This document shows, in pieces, positions 14,419 through 21,162 of a stretch of 21,162 nt of DNA (position 1 is the stretch's first letter; the number at the start of each line of letters is the position of its first letter). The notes below the pieces were generated by a model. It worked only from the letters and a program-made list of their open reading frames with translations, did not search any database and was not told the DNA's origin. Source of the DNA: Desulfobacterales bacterium (GTDB lineage Bacteria; Desulfobacterota; Desulfobacteria; Desulfobacterales; Desulfobacteraceae); assembly GCA_022361135.1 (NCBI GenBank), contig JAKSBM010000824.1, positions 1-21,162 on the forward strand. Reading direction: 5' to 3'. Made by a program: the position numbers and the translations under genes.

Positions 14419-17400
14419 ATGTTCAGTCGATTTTTTATCCAACGGCCCATTTTTGCGGCCGTCATATCCATCATCACCGTTCTGGTGGGACTCACCGCCC
14501 TCAAGGGATTGCCCGTGGCCCAGTATCCGGACATTGCCCCCCCCACGGTGAAAGTTACGGCGGCCTATCCCGGTGCCAGCGCCCAGGTCATTGCCGACAC
14601 CGTGGCCCAACCCATTGAAGAAGAGGTCAACGGGGTGGAAAACATGCTCTACATGTCCTCCACCAGTACCAACAGCGGAGATTATTCCCTCACGGTGACC
14701 TTTGCCGTGGGAACGGATCTGGACACGGCCCAGGTCCTGGTCCAGAACCGGGTGGCCCAGGCCAAGGCCAAGCTTCCCCAGGAAGTCCAACGCCTGGGGC
14801 TCAACGTGGCCAAGCAGTCCACCAGTATTTTGCTCATTGCCACCCTCACCTCCCCCGGGGGCAGTTACGATGAACTCTACTTAAGTAACTATGCCAGCCT
14901 CCGGGTCAAGGATGAACTGGCCCGATTGGACGGAGTGGGATCGGTTATGCTCTTTGGAGCCACCGACTACAGCATGCGAATCTGGATGAATCCGGAAAAA
15001 CTCAAGGCCCGGAATCTCACCACCAACGATGTCATTGCCGCCATCCGGGAACAGAATGTCCAGGTGGCCGCCGGCCAGATCGGCCAAAGCCCCACCGATG
15101 AATCCCCGGCCTTCCAATATGCCCTGAATGTCCAGGGGCGGCTCAAGGAGGTATCGGAATTTGAAGACATTGTCCTGCGCACCCTGGCCGACGGCAGCAT
15201 GATCCGCATCAAGGACATTGCCCGGGTGGAATTGGGTGGGAAAAGCTATGCCCTGGGGGCCCAGTCCAACGGCATCACCGCATCGGAGCTGGCTGTTTTT
15301 CTCCAGCCCGGGGCCAATGCCCTGGAGGTGGGCCGCCGGGTCAAGGCCAAGATGGATGAACTCTCCCAATCCTTTCCCCAGGACATGGCCTACGAAACCC
15401 CCTTTGACACCACCGGATTTGTCCAGGCCTCCATTGATGAGGTGGTGGAAACCCTGTACATCGCCGCCGTCCTTGTCGTCCTGGTCATCCTGCTCTTTCT
15501 CCAAAACTGGCGGGCCGCCCTCATTCCCATTGCCACCATCCCGGTCTCCCTCATCGGTACGGCCGCGGTCATGGCCGCCCTGGGCGTCAGTGTGAACATG
15601 CTCTCCCTCTTTGGCATTGTCCTGGCCATCGGCATTGTGGTGGACGATGCCATTGTTGTGGTGGAGAATGTGTCGCGGAACATGGATGAATCCGGTCTCT
15701 CCCCCAAAGAAGCCACCCTCAAGGCCATGGATGAAGTGAGCGGGCCCATCATCGCCACCACCCTGGTGTTGCTGGCGGTTTTCCTGCCCACGGCATTCCT
15801 GGGGGGCATCACCGGCCAACTCTACCGGCAGTTTGCCTTGACCATTGCCACGGCCACCACCTTTTCTTCCATCAATGCATTGACCCTCAGCCCGGCCCTT
15901 TCTGCCATCATCCTCAGACCCACGCCCAAACGACAAAACTGGTTTTCCCGTATTTTCAACGCGGGATTCGGCCGGGTCCAGGGCATCTACGGAGTCCTCA
16001 TGGGAGGGATGATTCGCAGGGGAGCCCTGGCAGTGATCCTTTTTGCCGCCCTGTCCGGGGCCACCTATTGGGGATTTGTTCAGACGCCCAAGGGGTTCAT
16101 CCCCAACGAAGACCAGGGCTGGGCCATGCTCATGATTCAACTCCCCGATTCGGCCTCATTGGATCGAACCAAGGCGGTGATGAACCAAATCAACCGTGAG
16201 TTGACCCAGGTCCACGGGATCAAACAATTCATGTCCGTCTCCGGCCTGTCCCTCCTCAACCAGGCCAATGTTTCCAGTGCAGGTGCGGTGTGGATTACAT
16301 TTGAAGATTGGGACAAACGATTGGAACAAGGGTTGAGCCAGGAGGCCATTTTTGGCCAGCTCTGGGGCATCTCGGCCCGGATACAAGAGGCCTTCATTTT
16401 CCCCCTGGCACCGCCCCCCATCATGGGATTGGGCAGTGCAGGCGGATTTGAAATGCAGATCCAGGACCGGGAGAACGCCGGCCTGTCCGTTCTCCAACAG
16501 GGGGTGGATGCCGTCATGGCCGCCACGGGAAAGGATCCGGAATTCCAACAAAGCTTTTCCACCTTCCGGGCCAATATCCCCCAGCTTCAGGCCCATGTGG
16601 ACCGGACCCAGACCAAGGCGCTGGGGGTTCCCCTTTCCCAGGTGTTTGAAACCCTCCAGGCCAACCTGGGTTCCATCTACGTCAATGACTTTAACCAATT
16701 TGGCCGCACCTACCAGGTCCGGGTCCAGGCCGATGGACAATTCCGGTCCAAGCCGGAGGACATCCAACGCCTTGAGGTCCGGGGCCCCAGGGGAAACATG
16801 ATCCCCTTGGGCACCATGACGGAAATCACCGAAACCCTGGGGCCCGAGGTCATCACCCGGTATAACATGTATCCGGCGGCCCCCCTCAACGGCCAGGCCA
16901 TTCCCGGAATCAGCTCCGGAGACGCCATTGCCAAAATGGAAACCCTGGCCCGGGAACAGCTGCCCAAGGGACTGGATTTTGAATGGACGGGCATGTCTCT
17001 TCAGGAAAAGGCCGCCCAGGGGCAGTCGGCATTCATATTTGCCCTGGCCGTCATGTTCATTTACCTGGTCCTTTGCGCCCAGTATGAAAGCTGGACCCTG
17101 CCCATCACAGTTATTCTGGCGGTTCCCCTGGCCATCCTGGGCACGGTGAGCGCGGTCATGGTCCGGGGGCTGGACATCAACATCTACCCCCAGATCGGCA
17201 TCGTCCTTCTCATCGCCCTGGCCTGTAAAACCGCCATCCTGATTTCCGAATTTGCCAAGGTGTCCCGGGAGCAGGGCAACTCCGTATTTGACGCCGCCCA
17301 TACGGCAGCGGTCCTCAGGTTCCGGCCCATCATCATGACCGCGGCCACTTTCATCCTGGGGGTTTTTCCCCTGGTCATTGCCACCGGGGCCGGAGCAGTT

Positions 17401-17559
17401 GGCCGCCAAGCCTTGGGAACAGCGGTTTTCAGCGGCATGATTTCGGCCAGTCTCTTGCTCGTCTTCTTTGTCCCGGTGTTCTATTACCTGGTACAAAAGG
17501 GAACCGAAGCCCTGGCCCGTCGTTTCCGTGGCCAAAGCACCCCCCCCTCAACCGATTAA
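14419..17559 (+). CDS. RND multidrug efflux transporter, HAE-1 family (AcrB/MexB-like)
   Basis: A 1046-residue inner-membrane proton/drug antiporter of standard length. It opens MFSRFFIQRPIFAAVISI and has the usual 12-helix plan with two large periplasmic loops (about 30-335 and 560-870). The proton-relay residues in helix 4 are present: Asp409 and Asp410 in GIVVDDAIVVVENV. The matching helix-10 lysine is Lys937 in ACKTAILISEF, where the common AcrB sequence has Asn after the Lys. FLGGITGQLYRQFALTIA and FRPIIMTAATFILGVFPL are further hallmarks. AGGAGG at 14408-14413 fixes the start. With the upstream lipoprotein channel and adaptor it forms a complete tripartite pump; typical substrates are hydrophobic drugs, dyes, bile salts or solvents, but the specificity is not readable here. 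Confidence 0.96.
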   Translation: MFSRFFIQRPIFAAVISIITVLVGLTALKGLPVAQYPDIAPPTVKVTAAYPGASAQVIADTVAQPIEEEVNGVENMLYMSSTSTNSGDYSLTVTFAVGTDLDTAQVLVQNRVAQAKAKLPQEVQRLGLNVAKQSTSILLIATLTSPGGSYDELYLSNYASLRVKDELARLDGVGSVMLFGATDYSMRIWMNPEKLKARNLTTNDVIAAIREQNVQVAAGQIGQSPTDESPAFQYALNVQGRLKEVSEFEDIVLRTLADGSMIRIKDIARVELGGKSYALGAQSNGITASELAVFLQPGANALEVGRRVKAKMDELSQSFPQDMAYETPFDTTGFVQASIDEVVETLYIAAVLVVLVILLFLQNWRAALIPIATIPVSLIGTAAVMAALGVSVNMLSLFGIVLAIGIVVDDAIVVVENVSRNMDESGLSPKEATLKAMDEVSGPIIATTLVLLAVFLPTAFLGGITGQLYRQFALTIATATTFSSINALTLSPALSAIILRPTPKRQNWFSRIFNAGFGRVQGIYGVLMGGMIRRGALAVILFAALSGATYWGFVQTPKGFIPNEDQGWAMLMIQLPDSASLDRTKAVMNQINRELTQVHGIKQFMSVSGLSLLNQANVSSAGAVWITFEDWDKRLEQGLSQEAIFGQLWGISARIQEAFIFPLAPPPIMGLGSAGGFEMQIQDRENAGLSVLQQGVDAVMAATGKDPEFQQSFSTFRANIPQLQAHVDRTQTKALGVPLSQVFETLQANLGSIYVNDFNQFGRTYQVRVQADGQFRSKPEDIQRLEVRGPRGNMIPLGTMTEITETLGPEVITRYNMYPAAPLNGQAIPGISSGDAIAKMETLAREQLPKGLDFEWTGMSLQEKAAQGQSAFIFALAVMFIYLVLCAQYESWTLPITVILAVPLAILGTVSAVMVRGLDINIYPQIGIVLLIALACKTAILISEFAKVSREQGNSVFDAAHTAAVLRFRPIIMTAATFILGVFPLVIATGAGAVGRQALGTAVFSGMISASLLLVFFVPVFYYLVQKGTEALARRFRGQSTPPSTD

Positions 17560-17574
17560 TCTGGAATAAAACCA

Positions 17575-17612
17575 TGTGGAGGACCCGGCCGAAGGGGGCC
17601 GGGTCCCACACA
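17575..17612 (+). promoter_or_regulatory. Strong hairpin between the RND pump gene and tetR, abutting the ribosome-binding site
   Basis: Perfect 10-bp arms GGACCCGGCC (17581-17590) and GGCCGGGTCC (17597-17606) have a GAAGGG loop. Beyond a 2x2 internal mismatch, TGTG (17575-17578) pairs with CACA (17609-17612). The structure ends 2 bases before the AAGGAG site of tetR. There is no T run, so it is not a classical terminator. It could lower read-through, protect the upstream mRNA 3' end, or modulate tetR translation. Confidence 0.7.
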
Positions 17613-17614
17613 CA

Positions 17615-17630
17615 AAGGAGAATATGCGTG
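17615..17630 (+). promoter_or_regulatory. Ribosome-binding site that selects a GTG start for tetR
   Basis: AAGGAG (17615-17620) is 7 bases before GTG (17628-17630), ideal spacing for the TetR frame. An ATG at 17624 is closer (3 bases) and in another frame, where it would yield only a 57-residue non-family peptide. The next in-frame ATG (17661) has its AAGGAG 13 bases away. Confidence 0.65.
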
Positions 17631-18233
17631 GGAAACAAAAAAAAGGAGCGCAGGGAAACCATGGAGCACCTGATGCGGCGGGATATTCTGGAAAGCACCA
17701 TGGCCGTAATCAAAACGGTGGGGGTTGCCGGGCTGACCATGGAAATGGTGGCCCAGCGGGCCGACATTGCCAAGGGCACCCTCTATTTATACTTTAAAAA
17801 CAAACAGACCCTGCTGGACGAGATGGTCATGTACCTATTCAGTCCCATGGATGAATACTATCGGGATATTTTGAATGCCGACAAAACGCCGTTGGAGAAA
17901 CTGGATCAATGTGCCCGAATGTCCCTGGGGTTCATCGAGACCCACCTGGACCTAATCCGCGAAATGCGGAATTGTGTATTTGCCGCCCAAATCCGGGACA
18001 TTAAGAAAAAGGAGTCCTGGTATTGGGTCGCGGTGGATTGTTTTGCCTCAATCCTTGAGGATGGAATGGCCCGGAAGGAATTTCGCCCCCTGGACAGCCG
18101 GAAAACCGGAGCCCTGTTTCTGGACGCAATCAACAGCCTTGCAAAGCAAAGGGTCTATGCCCACACAGAAGCCAGCGTTGACCAGGACGTGTCATTGCTC
18201 ATATCCTTATATTCCAAGGGAATCATCCAATAA
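17628..18233 (+). CDS. TetR/AcrR-family transcriptional regulator
   Basis: A 201-residue DNA-binding repressor, very probably controlling the efflux operon it terminates. The N-terminal helix-turn-helix is at about 37-56 (TMEMVAQRADIAKGTLYLYF), preceded by the typical first helix (RRDILESTMAVIKTVGVAGL). The rest is the all-helical ligand-binding and dimerisation domain, variable in sequence, so the inducer cannot be predicted. It begins most likely at GTG 17628, chosen by its ribosome-binding site. A basic start (GNKKKERRET) precedes helix 1. It lies 68 bases after the pump gene, separated by a strong hairpin. The inverted repeats around 11667-11748 are its best candidate operators. Convergent with tcdA. 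Confidence 0.92.
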   Translation: MGNKKKERRETMEHLMRRDILESTMAVIKTVGVAGLTMEMVAQRADIAKGTLYLYFKNKQTLLDEMVMYLFSPMDEYYRDILNADKTPLEKLDQCARMSLGFIETHLDLIREMRNCVFAAQIRDIKKKESWYWVAVDCFASILEDGMARKEFRPLDSRKTGALFLDAINSLAKQRVYAHTEASVDQDVSLLISLYSKGIIQ

Positions 18234-18369
18234 ACGTCCCGTCCCCTTCTCCACCCCCGGATGATTTTTCCCATCAAGGCCCCATCAAATCGACGGCTGC
18301 CCCCGGAAAACCAGATGCCCAATGGATGGGGAGATTCCACGGTCAACCATGTCGCCCCTCCTCCGATGA

Positions 18370-18389
18370 TGCCCCATGGGCACATTTTT
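18370..18389 (+). terminator. Weak terminator-like hairpin in the tetR/tcdA convergent gap
   Basis: TGCCC (18370-18374), a CAT loop and GGGCA (18378-18382) are followed by CATTTTT. The stem is only 5 bp, so termination strength is doubtful, but it is the best T-tailed hairpin in the 183-bp gap. A similar short GGGC-AAA-GCCC hairpin (18392-18402) lies just beyond it. Confidence 0.4.
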
Positions 18390-18416
18390 AAGGGCAAAGC
18401 CCATTGAAAGGATGGA

Positions 18417-19220
18417 TTAGGATTCAGATTTCCGGGTGATGAGCCCCACCGCTTCGGAAGCCAGGGTCAAACCAAAAATTCCCGGCACCCAGGGAATGGT
18501 GCCGATGGGGGGACGTTCACGGCCATGGGAAGAGGAGGCCGGATCCTCGCCCACCCGGGTGGAAACCGGGGCGGTGATGGGGGCATCCCCCTCGGCCAGC
18601 GCCCCAGCCGGATCCTGGGCAGACAGGGGGGATTTCACCGGAGCCTCCAGGGAATAGACACAATTCACCCCTTTAAAAACACCCCGCCGGTGGAGGCGAC
18701 GGCGCACGGCCCGGGCCAGGGGGCAGGTATGTGTTTTGGAAATATCCCCCACGGCAACCTTTGTGGGATCCAGGCGTCCACCGGCCCCCATGGAGGAGAC
18801 CACCTCCAATCCCATTTCCCGGGCCCCCACAATGAGATTCACCTTGGAATTGAGACCGTCGATGGCATCCACCACCAGATCCAAATCCGGTGAAAGCAGG
18901 TCCACCAGGCTGTCGGCATTGACAAAGGCGGGGTGCATGTCCAATTCCACATTTGGGTTGATGTCCCTCACCCGGCCCTCGGCGATTTCCGCCTTTTCCC
19001 TTCCCACGGTGGAATTGAGGGCATAGAGCTGGCGGTTCACATTGGAGGGGTCCACCCGGTCAAAGTCCACCAGTCGAAGATAGCCCACCCCCACCCGGGC
19101 AAGGGCCTCCACGGCATAGGAGCCCACGGCGCCCAGGCCGAATACGGCCACCCGGGCATTTTTGAGTTTTTCAATGTTTTCATCCCCTAATAAAAGCCGG
19201 GTCCGGGTGAATAAATTCAT
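18417..19220 (-). CDS. tcdA: tRNA threonylcarbamoyladenosine dehydratase (TcdA/CsdL, YgdL family)
   Basis: E1/ThiF-superfamily enzyme that uses ATP to cyclise the t6A37 base of ANN-decoding tRNAs to ct6A. The 267-residue protein has the nucleotide-binding motif GLGAVGSYAVEALAR (from residue 28). It also has DFDRVDPSNVNRQLYA (52-67), the catalytic-Asp region VVDAIDGLNSKVNLI, and SSMGAGGRLDPTKV. The TcdA-specific block THTCPLARAVRRRL follows, which separates it from ThiF and MoeB; there are no zinc-binding CxxC pairs. A Pro/Gly/Ser-rich low-complexity insertion (about 195-235) precedes the C-terminal helix VPGIFGLTLASEAVG. The ATG at 19220 has AGGAAGG a few bases upstream. It lies 84 bases downstream of tatD and may share its transcript. 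Confidence 0.92.
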   Translation of the reverse strand: MNLFTRTRLLLGDENIEKLKNARVAVFGLGAVGSYAVEALARVGVGYLRLVDFDRVDPSNVNRQLYALNSTVGREKAEIAEGRVRDINPNVELDMHPAFVNADSLVDLLSPDLDLVVDAIDGLNSKVNLIVGAREMGLEVVSSMGAGGRLDPTKVAVGDISKTHTCPLARAVRRRLHRRGVFKGVNCVYSLEAPVKSPLSAQDPAGALAEGDAPITAPVSTRVGEDPASSSHGRERPPIGTIPWVPGIFGLTLASEAVGLITRKSES

Positions 19221-19255
19221 ATATCCTTCCTATGGTTCCCCGCACTTGGTCCCCG

Positions 19256-19269
19256 GGCGTGTTCACGCC
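19256..19269. repeat. Short perfect palindrome between tatD and tcdA
   Basis: GGCGTG (19256-19261) and CACGCC (19264-19269) flank TT, giving a 14-bp symmetric site 35 bases upstream of the tcdA start on the minus strand. No T run follows on either strand, so it is not a terminator. It could be an operator or processing site, or mean nothing. Confidence 0.4.
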
Positions 19270-19304
19270 TTCATCGAACATAACGCGGGATATAATTGTT
19301 TTTT

Positions 19305-20108
19305 TCAGGTTAACAGGGGGGCAAATACTGCCTGGGCATTATCATAGGCCATCCGGGTCAGTTCTTCAACGGCCTGCCCCCGCTTTTCCGCGGCCAGGGC
19401 CAGGATGGGTGCAACCAGGGCGGGTTCGTTGATCGCTTCCCGGGTATTTTTCACGTGGAGGGGATGGGCCTTGGCCAGGCTGGGGTAAAGATCCGGGGCA
19501 TCGGTTTCAAAAAGAATGCGATCCGGGGAGACAGCGGCCAGGGCCTGGTGGGTCTTTTTGGCATTGGGCCGGGTACTGGCCCCGGAAAAGGATAAATAAA
19601 GATTGTATTTCTCCAGCACGGGCACCAGATCTGCGGAGCCGGAAAAGGAATGGATGAGGCCGGGGGTGGTCAACGGCCCGTTCTTCTTCAGAATGTGGAT
19701 AAGGGCATCCCATGCCTTGCGGATGTGGATGTTGATGGGACGTCCCAGATTCTGGGCCAGGGTGAGGTGGGTTTTAAACACCTCCAATTGCAGATCCCGG
19801 TCCGCCCCCCGATCCATGAAATCCAGACCGGTCTCCCCCACACCGGAGGGAGTATTGGCCAAGAATGCGGCCAACATGCGCTTCCAGCCCGGAGTCAGGC
19901 TGTCTAAAAACCAGGGATGGATGCCGAAACAGGCCAGGATGGGAGGATTAAACTGGGCCAACTCCTGGGTATCGTAAAAATTGGATTCCATGGTGGCGCA
20001 GGTCACCATGTGGGTGACGCCGGCGGCCCGGGCCCGGTCCAGCAGATGGGGGATATCCTGAATGATGCGGTGGTCATGGAGGTGACAATGGCTATCGATA
20101 AAGGGCAT
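19305..20108 (-). CDS. TatD-family metal-dependent hydrolase (putative DNase)
   Basis: A 267-residue TIM-barrel metallo-hydrolase; family members show 3'-5' exonuclease or DNase activity and may act in DNA repair or RNA quality control. Metal ligands are all visible: His7 and His9 (DSHCHLHD), Glu92 (GVGETGLDF), His128 (NIHIRKAW), His153 (LIHSFSGS) and Asp203 (FETDAPDLYP). GIHPW is also typical. The ATG at 20108 starts the homology and has GGGAGG 6-7 bases upstream; a longer in-frame start at 20318 lies within purF and is spurious. In place of the usual HxR pattern, His128 is followed by Ile-Arg-Lys, normal for the family. It has its own likely promoter at 20173-20201 and precedes tcdA by 84 bases. 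Confidence 0.92.
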   Translation of the reverse strand: MPFIDSHCHLHDHRIIQDIPHLLDRARAAGVTHMVTCATMESNFYDTQELAQFNPPILACFGIHPWFLDSLTPGWKRMLAAFLANTPSGVGETGLDFMDRGADRDLQLEVFKTHLTLAQNLGRPINIHIRKAWDALIHILKKNGPLTTPGLIHSFSGSADLVPVLEKYNLYLSFSGASTRPNAKKTHQALAAVSPDRILFETDAPDLYPSLAKAHPLHVKNTREAINEPALVAPILALAAEKRGQAVEELTRMAYDNAQAVFAPLLT

Positions 20109-20172
20109 GGCGGCCTCCCGGCACGGGGTTTTGGAAAGGGGGCCCTGGACCGATTCCAAAACCCTGGGGGAT

Positions 20173-20201
20173 ATTATAGCCCATCCACCCTTTTGTGGAA
20201 A
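20173..20201 (-). promoter_or_regulatory. Sigma-70-type promoter for tatD-tcdA
   Basis: On the minus strand a perfect TATAAT (plus 20173-20178) lies exactly 17 bases after TTTCCA (plus 20196-20201; 4 of 6 to TTGACA). The start of transcription would be near 20166, about 57 bases before the tatD ATG. The -35 hexamer overlaps the short T run that ends the upstream purF hairpin. Confidence 0.6.
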
Positions 20202-20252
20202 ACAGGGCCCCCGGGCAGCGGCGGATCCGTGGATCTGCCTGCCCGGAGCCCC
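20196..20252 (-). terminator. Hairpin terminator after purF
   Basis: A long stem has perfect 8-bp arms CCGGGCAG (20211-20218) and CTGCCCGG (20239-20246), an outer GGGC/GCCC pair (20205-20208, 20248-20251) and an inner GATCC-GT-GGATC hairpin (20224-20235). On the minus strand it is followed by TGTTTTCC, a modest T run; on the plus strand it is followed by T6 (20255-20260). It starts 8 bases after the purF stop codon. Confidence 0.65.
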
Positions 20253-20259
20253 ATGTTTT

Positions 20260-21162
20260 TTAGAAGTAGGAAGAACCGTCCCAACAATGGGTGCAGAGTT
20301 TTTCCTTGGGCATGCCAATGGCCTTCACCAGATCGTCCAGCTTCTGGTACCGCAGGGTGGTGAGATTGAGGCGCTGGGTGAGCTTTTCAATCATGGCCTG
20401 GTGCTTGTCGGATCCATCCACGGCATATTGGGTGAGATCCACATCTTCCTTACCTTCCAGTTCCAGGATGGCCTTACGTCCGGCCAGGTCCAGGGTGGAG
20501 CGGGAGGTGGAAAAGTTGAGGAATTCACAGGGATGGATGAGACAGGGGCAGGCAATGCGCATGTGGACTTCCTTGGCCCCGTATTCGTATAGAATCTCGG
20601 TGTTGTCCTGGAGTTGTGTGCCCCGGACCACGGAATCGTCGCAGAAAAGGATACGCTTGTCCTGGATGAGTTCCCGAACCGGGATGAGTTTCATCCGTGC
20701 CACCAGATCCCGCATGGCCTGGTTCTGGGGCATGAAGCTCCGGGGCCAGGTGGGGGTGTATTTCACATAGGGACGGGAATAGGGGATATGGCTTTCATTG
20801 GCAAATCCGATGGCATGGCCGATGCCGGAGTCGGGGATGCCCCCCACCAAATCCACCTGCTCGGTTTCATTCCGGGCCAGGGCAGCGCCGCAATTGTATC
20901 TCACCTGCTCGGTGTTGATGCCTTCATAGGAGGATGCGGGATATCCATAGTATACCCAGAGGAAGGAGCAGACCTGCATCTTGTCCCCGGGCGGGGTGAT
21001 CTGTTCCATGCCTTCGGCGGTGAGGCGGACAATTTCACCGGGCCCTACATAATGGGCGGTTTCAAATCCCAGATTGGTGAAGGCCGAGGATTCCGAGGAG
21101 GCTGCATAGGCATTGTCCCGCTGGCCGATGACGATGGGGGTTCTGCCCAAACGATCCCGGGC
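20260..21162 (-). CDS. purF: Amidophosphoribosyltransferase (PurF), C-terminal 300 residues, cut by window end
   Basis: Makes phosphoribosylamine from PRPP and glutamine, the first committed purine step. The frame is open to the window edge, so the N-terminal Cys nucleophile is not visible. The part seen begins in the glutaminase domain (ARDRLGRTPIVIG, AASSESSAF, YVGPGEIVRL). It continues into the phosphoribosyltransferase domain with the PRPP loop ILFCDDSVVRGTQ and PDSGIGHAIGFA. Cysteines lie where the [4Fe-4S] ligands of the Bacillus subtilis type sit: VCSFLWVYYG, IHPCEF and a C-terminal CTHC (in LCTHCWDGSSYF). The segment KYTPTWPRSFMPQ differs from the common KNRY.GRTFI.P form and recalls the variant of Bacteroidota, from memory. 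It is transcribed toward tatD but separated from it by a hairpin terminator. Confidence 0.9.
   Translation of the reverse strand, partial: ARDRLGRTPIVIGQRDNAYAASSESSAFTNLGFETAHYVGPGEIVRLTAEGMEQITPPGDKMQVCSFLWVYYGYPASSYEGINTEQVRYNCGAALARNETEQVDLVGGIPDSGIGHAIGFANESHIPYSRPYVKYTPTWPRSFMPQNQAMRDLVARMKLIPVRELIQDKRILFCDDSVVRGTQLQDNTEILYEYGAKEVHMRIACPCLIHPCEFLNFSTSRSTLDLAGRKAILELEGKEDVDLTQYAVDGSDKHQAMIEKLTQRLNLTTLRYQKLDDLVKAIGMPKEKLCTHCWDGSSYF

Noticed and set aside
16156..17535. 459-codon minus-strand open frame antisense to the RND pump
   Set aside because: Shadow frame with low-complexity Gly/Asp/His-rich product; the pump frame is intact and full length.

Overview
This window is an ordinary chromosomal stretch of about 58% GC (by eye) carrying 16 protein-coding genes (two cut by the window edges). 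No RNA genes, CRISPR arrays or insertion sequences were seen. The mix fits a strictly or largely anaerobic, Gram-negative Desulfobacterota-type bacterium, perhaps a sulfate reducer of the Desulfobacteraceae. It has a UbiE/MenG methyltransferase, an NtrC-type two-component pair, a Cys-rich ferredoxin-like protein beside an acyl-CoA ligase, a PurF with probable [4Fe-4S] ligands, and a tripartite RND pump. The taxonomic call is inference from gene content, not from a marker gene.

Layout. (1) 1-2265: dnaJ (minus strand, C-terminus off the window) diverges from a ubiE/menG plus small multidrug export-family gene pair, which ends at a clear Rho-independent terminator. (2) 2335-4594: a minus-strand pair, an SH3-domain membrane-anchored protein followed by nadB. 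(3) 4595-5117: a 523-bp divergent non-coding gap. (4) 5118-8504: a lipid-flavoured plus-strand group: long-chain acyl-CoA ligase, a protein with two ferredoxin clusters plus extra cysteine motifs, and a small membrane-anchored SCP2-like protein. A strong promoter sits before the Fe-S gene, so the group is probably two transcription units. (5) 8633-11540: a membrane histidine kinase and an NtrC-family sigma-54 response regulator that overlap by 8 bp. (6) 11782-18233: an RND efflux operon in the order outer-membrane channel, periplasmic adaptor, inner-membrane pump, TetR regulator. It is preceded by a sigma-70-like promoter embedded in a cluster of TGAC/GTCA half-sites that is a good candidate TetR operator. 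(7) 18417-21162: minus-strand purF (partial), tatD and tcdA. A hairpin terminator and a new promoter lie back to back between purF and tatD.

How the genes work together. The efflux genes form one coherent export system with a likely self-contained regulatory loop. The kinase/regulator pair next door has no visible sigma-54 target in the window, so its regulon probably lies elsewhere. The acyl-CoA ligase, Fe-S protein and SCP2-like protein suggest lipid or acyl-CoA handling tied to a redox step; that link is inferred from adjacency only. The remaining genes are housekeeping (protein folding, quinone, NAD and purine synthesis, tRNA modification).

I did not find a clearly new biological system. 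The least understood items are the Cys-rich Fe-S protein with its neighbours, and the regulatory DNA around the efflux operon.
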